A program made the translations under genes and the position numbers. Under the pieces are notes generated by a model. The model was given only the letters and a program-made list of their open reading frames with translations, searched no databases and was not told the origin of the DNA. From Bacteroidales bacterium (GTDB lineage: Bacteria; Bacteroidota; Bacteroidia; Bacteroidales; UBA10428), in NCBI GenBank assembly GCA_016935595.1, contig JAFGQQ010000393.1, positions 1-6,137 of the forward strand: a DNA stretch of 6,137 nucleotides. Direction: 5' to 3'. The number at the start of each line of letters is the position of its first letter. Positions within the stretch are counted from its first letter, which is position 1. This document shows positions 5,327 to 6,137 of this stretch, one piece after another.

Positions 5327-5952
5327 TTAACCGTAAGATATTTTATTCCTTCAACAACAAATACAATAGCAAATATAATTAAAATAATTCCTAATACCTT
5401 AACAACGATATTATAATACTTATTGTTCAAAAAAGTTTTCGATTTTTCAACTAAAATTGCAACTATAATTTTAGATCCAACCAAAGTTATATAAAAACCT
5501 GTTACAAATAATATTGGTGAAATAATGCCCGACTGATATCCTTTAAAAATTAATGGCCCTCCAACTGTAATCCAGAAAAGATATGGATGCGGACTTAAAA
5601 AATTTGCTATAACACCTTTTCTTAATGAAAAAGTTTTGCTTGAGTTTATTGATAAATTAAATTGATTATTTTTCAAGCTCTCCCATGCCAAATAAAGTAA
5701 AAAAAGAGCGCCCAGAAAAGCAATAATCCCTAAAATTCTTTCATACTGACCAATATTCAATAATATCAATATTGATATAAATACAATTGGTATATCTGTT
5801 AACAAAGGCACACAAGCTACTTTAATTCCAGCTTTTTTGTTAAACTTAATTGTTTCGGATATTACCAAAGTAAGTATAGGGCCGGGAGAAATTCCTGCAA
5901 CGAGTCCTAATATGACACCTGAAACTAAAAATGAAAATTCTTGAGATAACAA
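5323..5952 (-). CDS. LysE/RhtB-family transporter (exporter)
   Basis: A 209-residue integral membrane protein of the LysE superfamily, which exports amino acids and other small metabolites out of the cytoplasm. The N-terminal signature G16-x3-G20-I-S-P23-G24-P25 is present, as is N117-F-L-S-P121-H-P-Y-L-F-W127 with the following TVGGP, a typical second-half motif. About six hydrophobic helices are visible (roughly 7-29, 43-66, 73-91, 113-133, 143-168, 181-203). The start is TTG at 5950-5952: an in-frame TAG lies three codons upstream (5959-5961) and there is no ATG before the conserved PGP motif, so TTG is the only reasonable start. The last four bases overlap the eda start (ATGA). Substrate cannot be predicted; being coupled to an aldolase that makes pyruvate suggests an organic acid or amino acid related to sugar-acid catabolism, but LysE genes are often linked to unrelated genes. 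Confidence 0.92.
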   Translation of the reverse strand: MLSQEFSFLVSGVILGLVAGISPGPILTLVISETIKFNKKAGIKVACVPLLTDIPIVFISILILLNIGQYERILGIIAFLGALFLLYLAWESLKNNQFNLSINSSKTFSLRKGVIANFLSPHPYLFWITVGGPLIFKGYQSGIISPILFVTGFYITLVGSKIIVAILVEKSKTFLNNKYYNIVVKVLGIILIIFAIVFVVEGIKYLTVK

Positions 5953-5986
5953 AATAAACTATTTATATAACAATGGGTAAAAATAA

Positions 5987-5994
5987 CAAAATTA
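5987..5994 (-). promoter_or_regulatory. Possible -7 box (TAATTTTG) before the LysE-family gene
   Basis: On the - strand TAATTTTG matches TAnnTTTG and lies 34 bases upstream of the TTG start, in the 48-base gap after msrA. No -33 TTTG is visible at the right distance (that position falls inside the end of msrA). If real, lysE-eda could be transcribed apart from msrA. One half-site in AT-rich DNA is weak evidence. Confidence 0.2.
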
Positions 5995-6000
5995 AAACTT

Positions 6001-6137
6001 CTAGTGCTTTTGCTTTATTTTATTTTTAAATACTTTCTTAAATTTTTCAATTTTTGGAGTAATTACAAAATTACAATACGGTTTATCAATATTAAGGTTA
6101 TAATAATTCTGATGATAATTCTCAGCTTTATAAAAAA
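6001..6137 (-). CDS. msrA: Peptide methionine sulfoxide reductase MsrA, C-terminal fragment (5' end outside window)
   Basis: The - strand is open from the window edge to the TAG at 6001-6003, giving the last 44 residues of a protein. They begin FYKAENYHQNYY and continue PYCNFVITPKIEKF, matching the conserved MsrA C-terminus (AExYHQxYY and YCxxVIxPKxxK). MsrA reduces the S-form of methionine sulfoxide in proteins, using thioredoxin, in the cytoplasm or envelope. The catalytic GCFW motif lies upstream, outside the window. The YC cysteine is present; whether it serves as a resolving Cys cannot be judged. The protein ends with a Lys-rich tail. Its stop lies 48 bases before the LysE-family start on the same strand, so the three genes could share a transcript. 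The fragment is cut by the window, not broken. Confidence 0.9.
   Translation of the reverse strand, partial: FYKAENYHQNYYNLNIDKPYCNFVITPKIEKFKKVFKNKIKQKH

Noticed and set aside
1..6137. A defence system, mobile element or CRISPR array
   Set aside because: No transposase, integrase, nuclease, toxin-antitoxin pair, terminal inverted repeats or spaced direct repeats could be found; the genes are ordinary metabolic, sensory and surface functions.

Overview
The window is strongly AT-rich and looks like chromosomal DNA of a Bacteroidota bacterium, most likely an uncultured or marine Bacteroidales-type lineage. This is judged from the base composition, the lack of Shine-Dalgarno sequences before clear genes, and the style of the proteins. 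It carries one partial gene on the + strand at the left edge and seven genes on the - strand, the last also cut by the window edge. No rRNA, tRNA, CRISPR array, transposase or phage gene is visible.

Left part (1-1490): the C-terminal 470 residues of a large extracytoplasmic protein made of five Ig-like/OmpL47-type repeats of about 92 residues. It ends at 1413 and faces a NUDIX hydrolase gene transcribed towards it. A strong 9-bp GC-rich hairpin (1465-1486) lies between the two convergent genes.

Middle part (1488-3679, - strand): an apparent three-gene operon in the order response regulator, sensor histidine kinase, NUDIX hydrolase, with gaps of 3 and 35 bases. The kinase has six membrane helices and a GGxxNPF motif between helices 3 and 4, the hallmark of the RegB/PrrB redox sensors. 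Its partner is a receiver domain alone, without a DNA-binding output domain. Redox or quinone sensing with an unknown, probably protein-protein, output is the most interesting reading of this block. The 234-base gap upstream (3680-3913) holds a bulged hairpin, a + strand promoter-like box and two tiny overlapping reading frames.

Right part (3914-6137, - strand): a 160-residue soluble protein I do not recognise, a 282-base AT-rich gap, then a KDPG-type aldolase (eda) whose start codon overlaps the stop of a LysE/RhtB-family exporter (ATGA, four bases), and finally the last 44 residues of methionine sulfoxide reductase MsrA, running off the edge. lysE and eda are almost certainly co-expressed; msrA ends 48 bases upstream of lysE and may belong to the same transcript.

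Most of the window is recognisable. The points most worth a second look are the RegB-like kinase with its output-less regulator, the exporter-aldolase coupling, the unrecognised 160-residue protein and the structured gap at 3773-3905. No clearly new multi-gene system can be demonstrated from the sequence alone.
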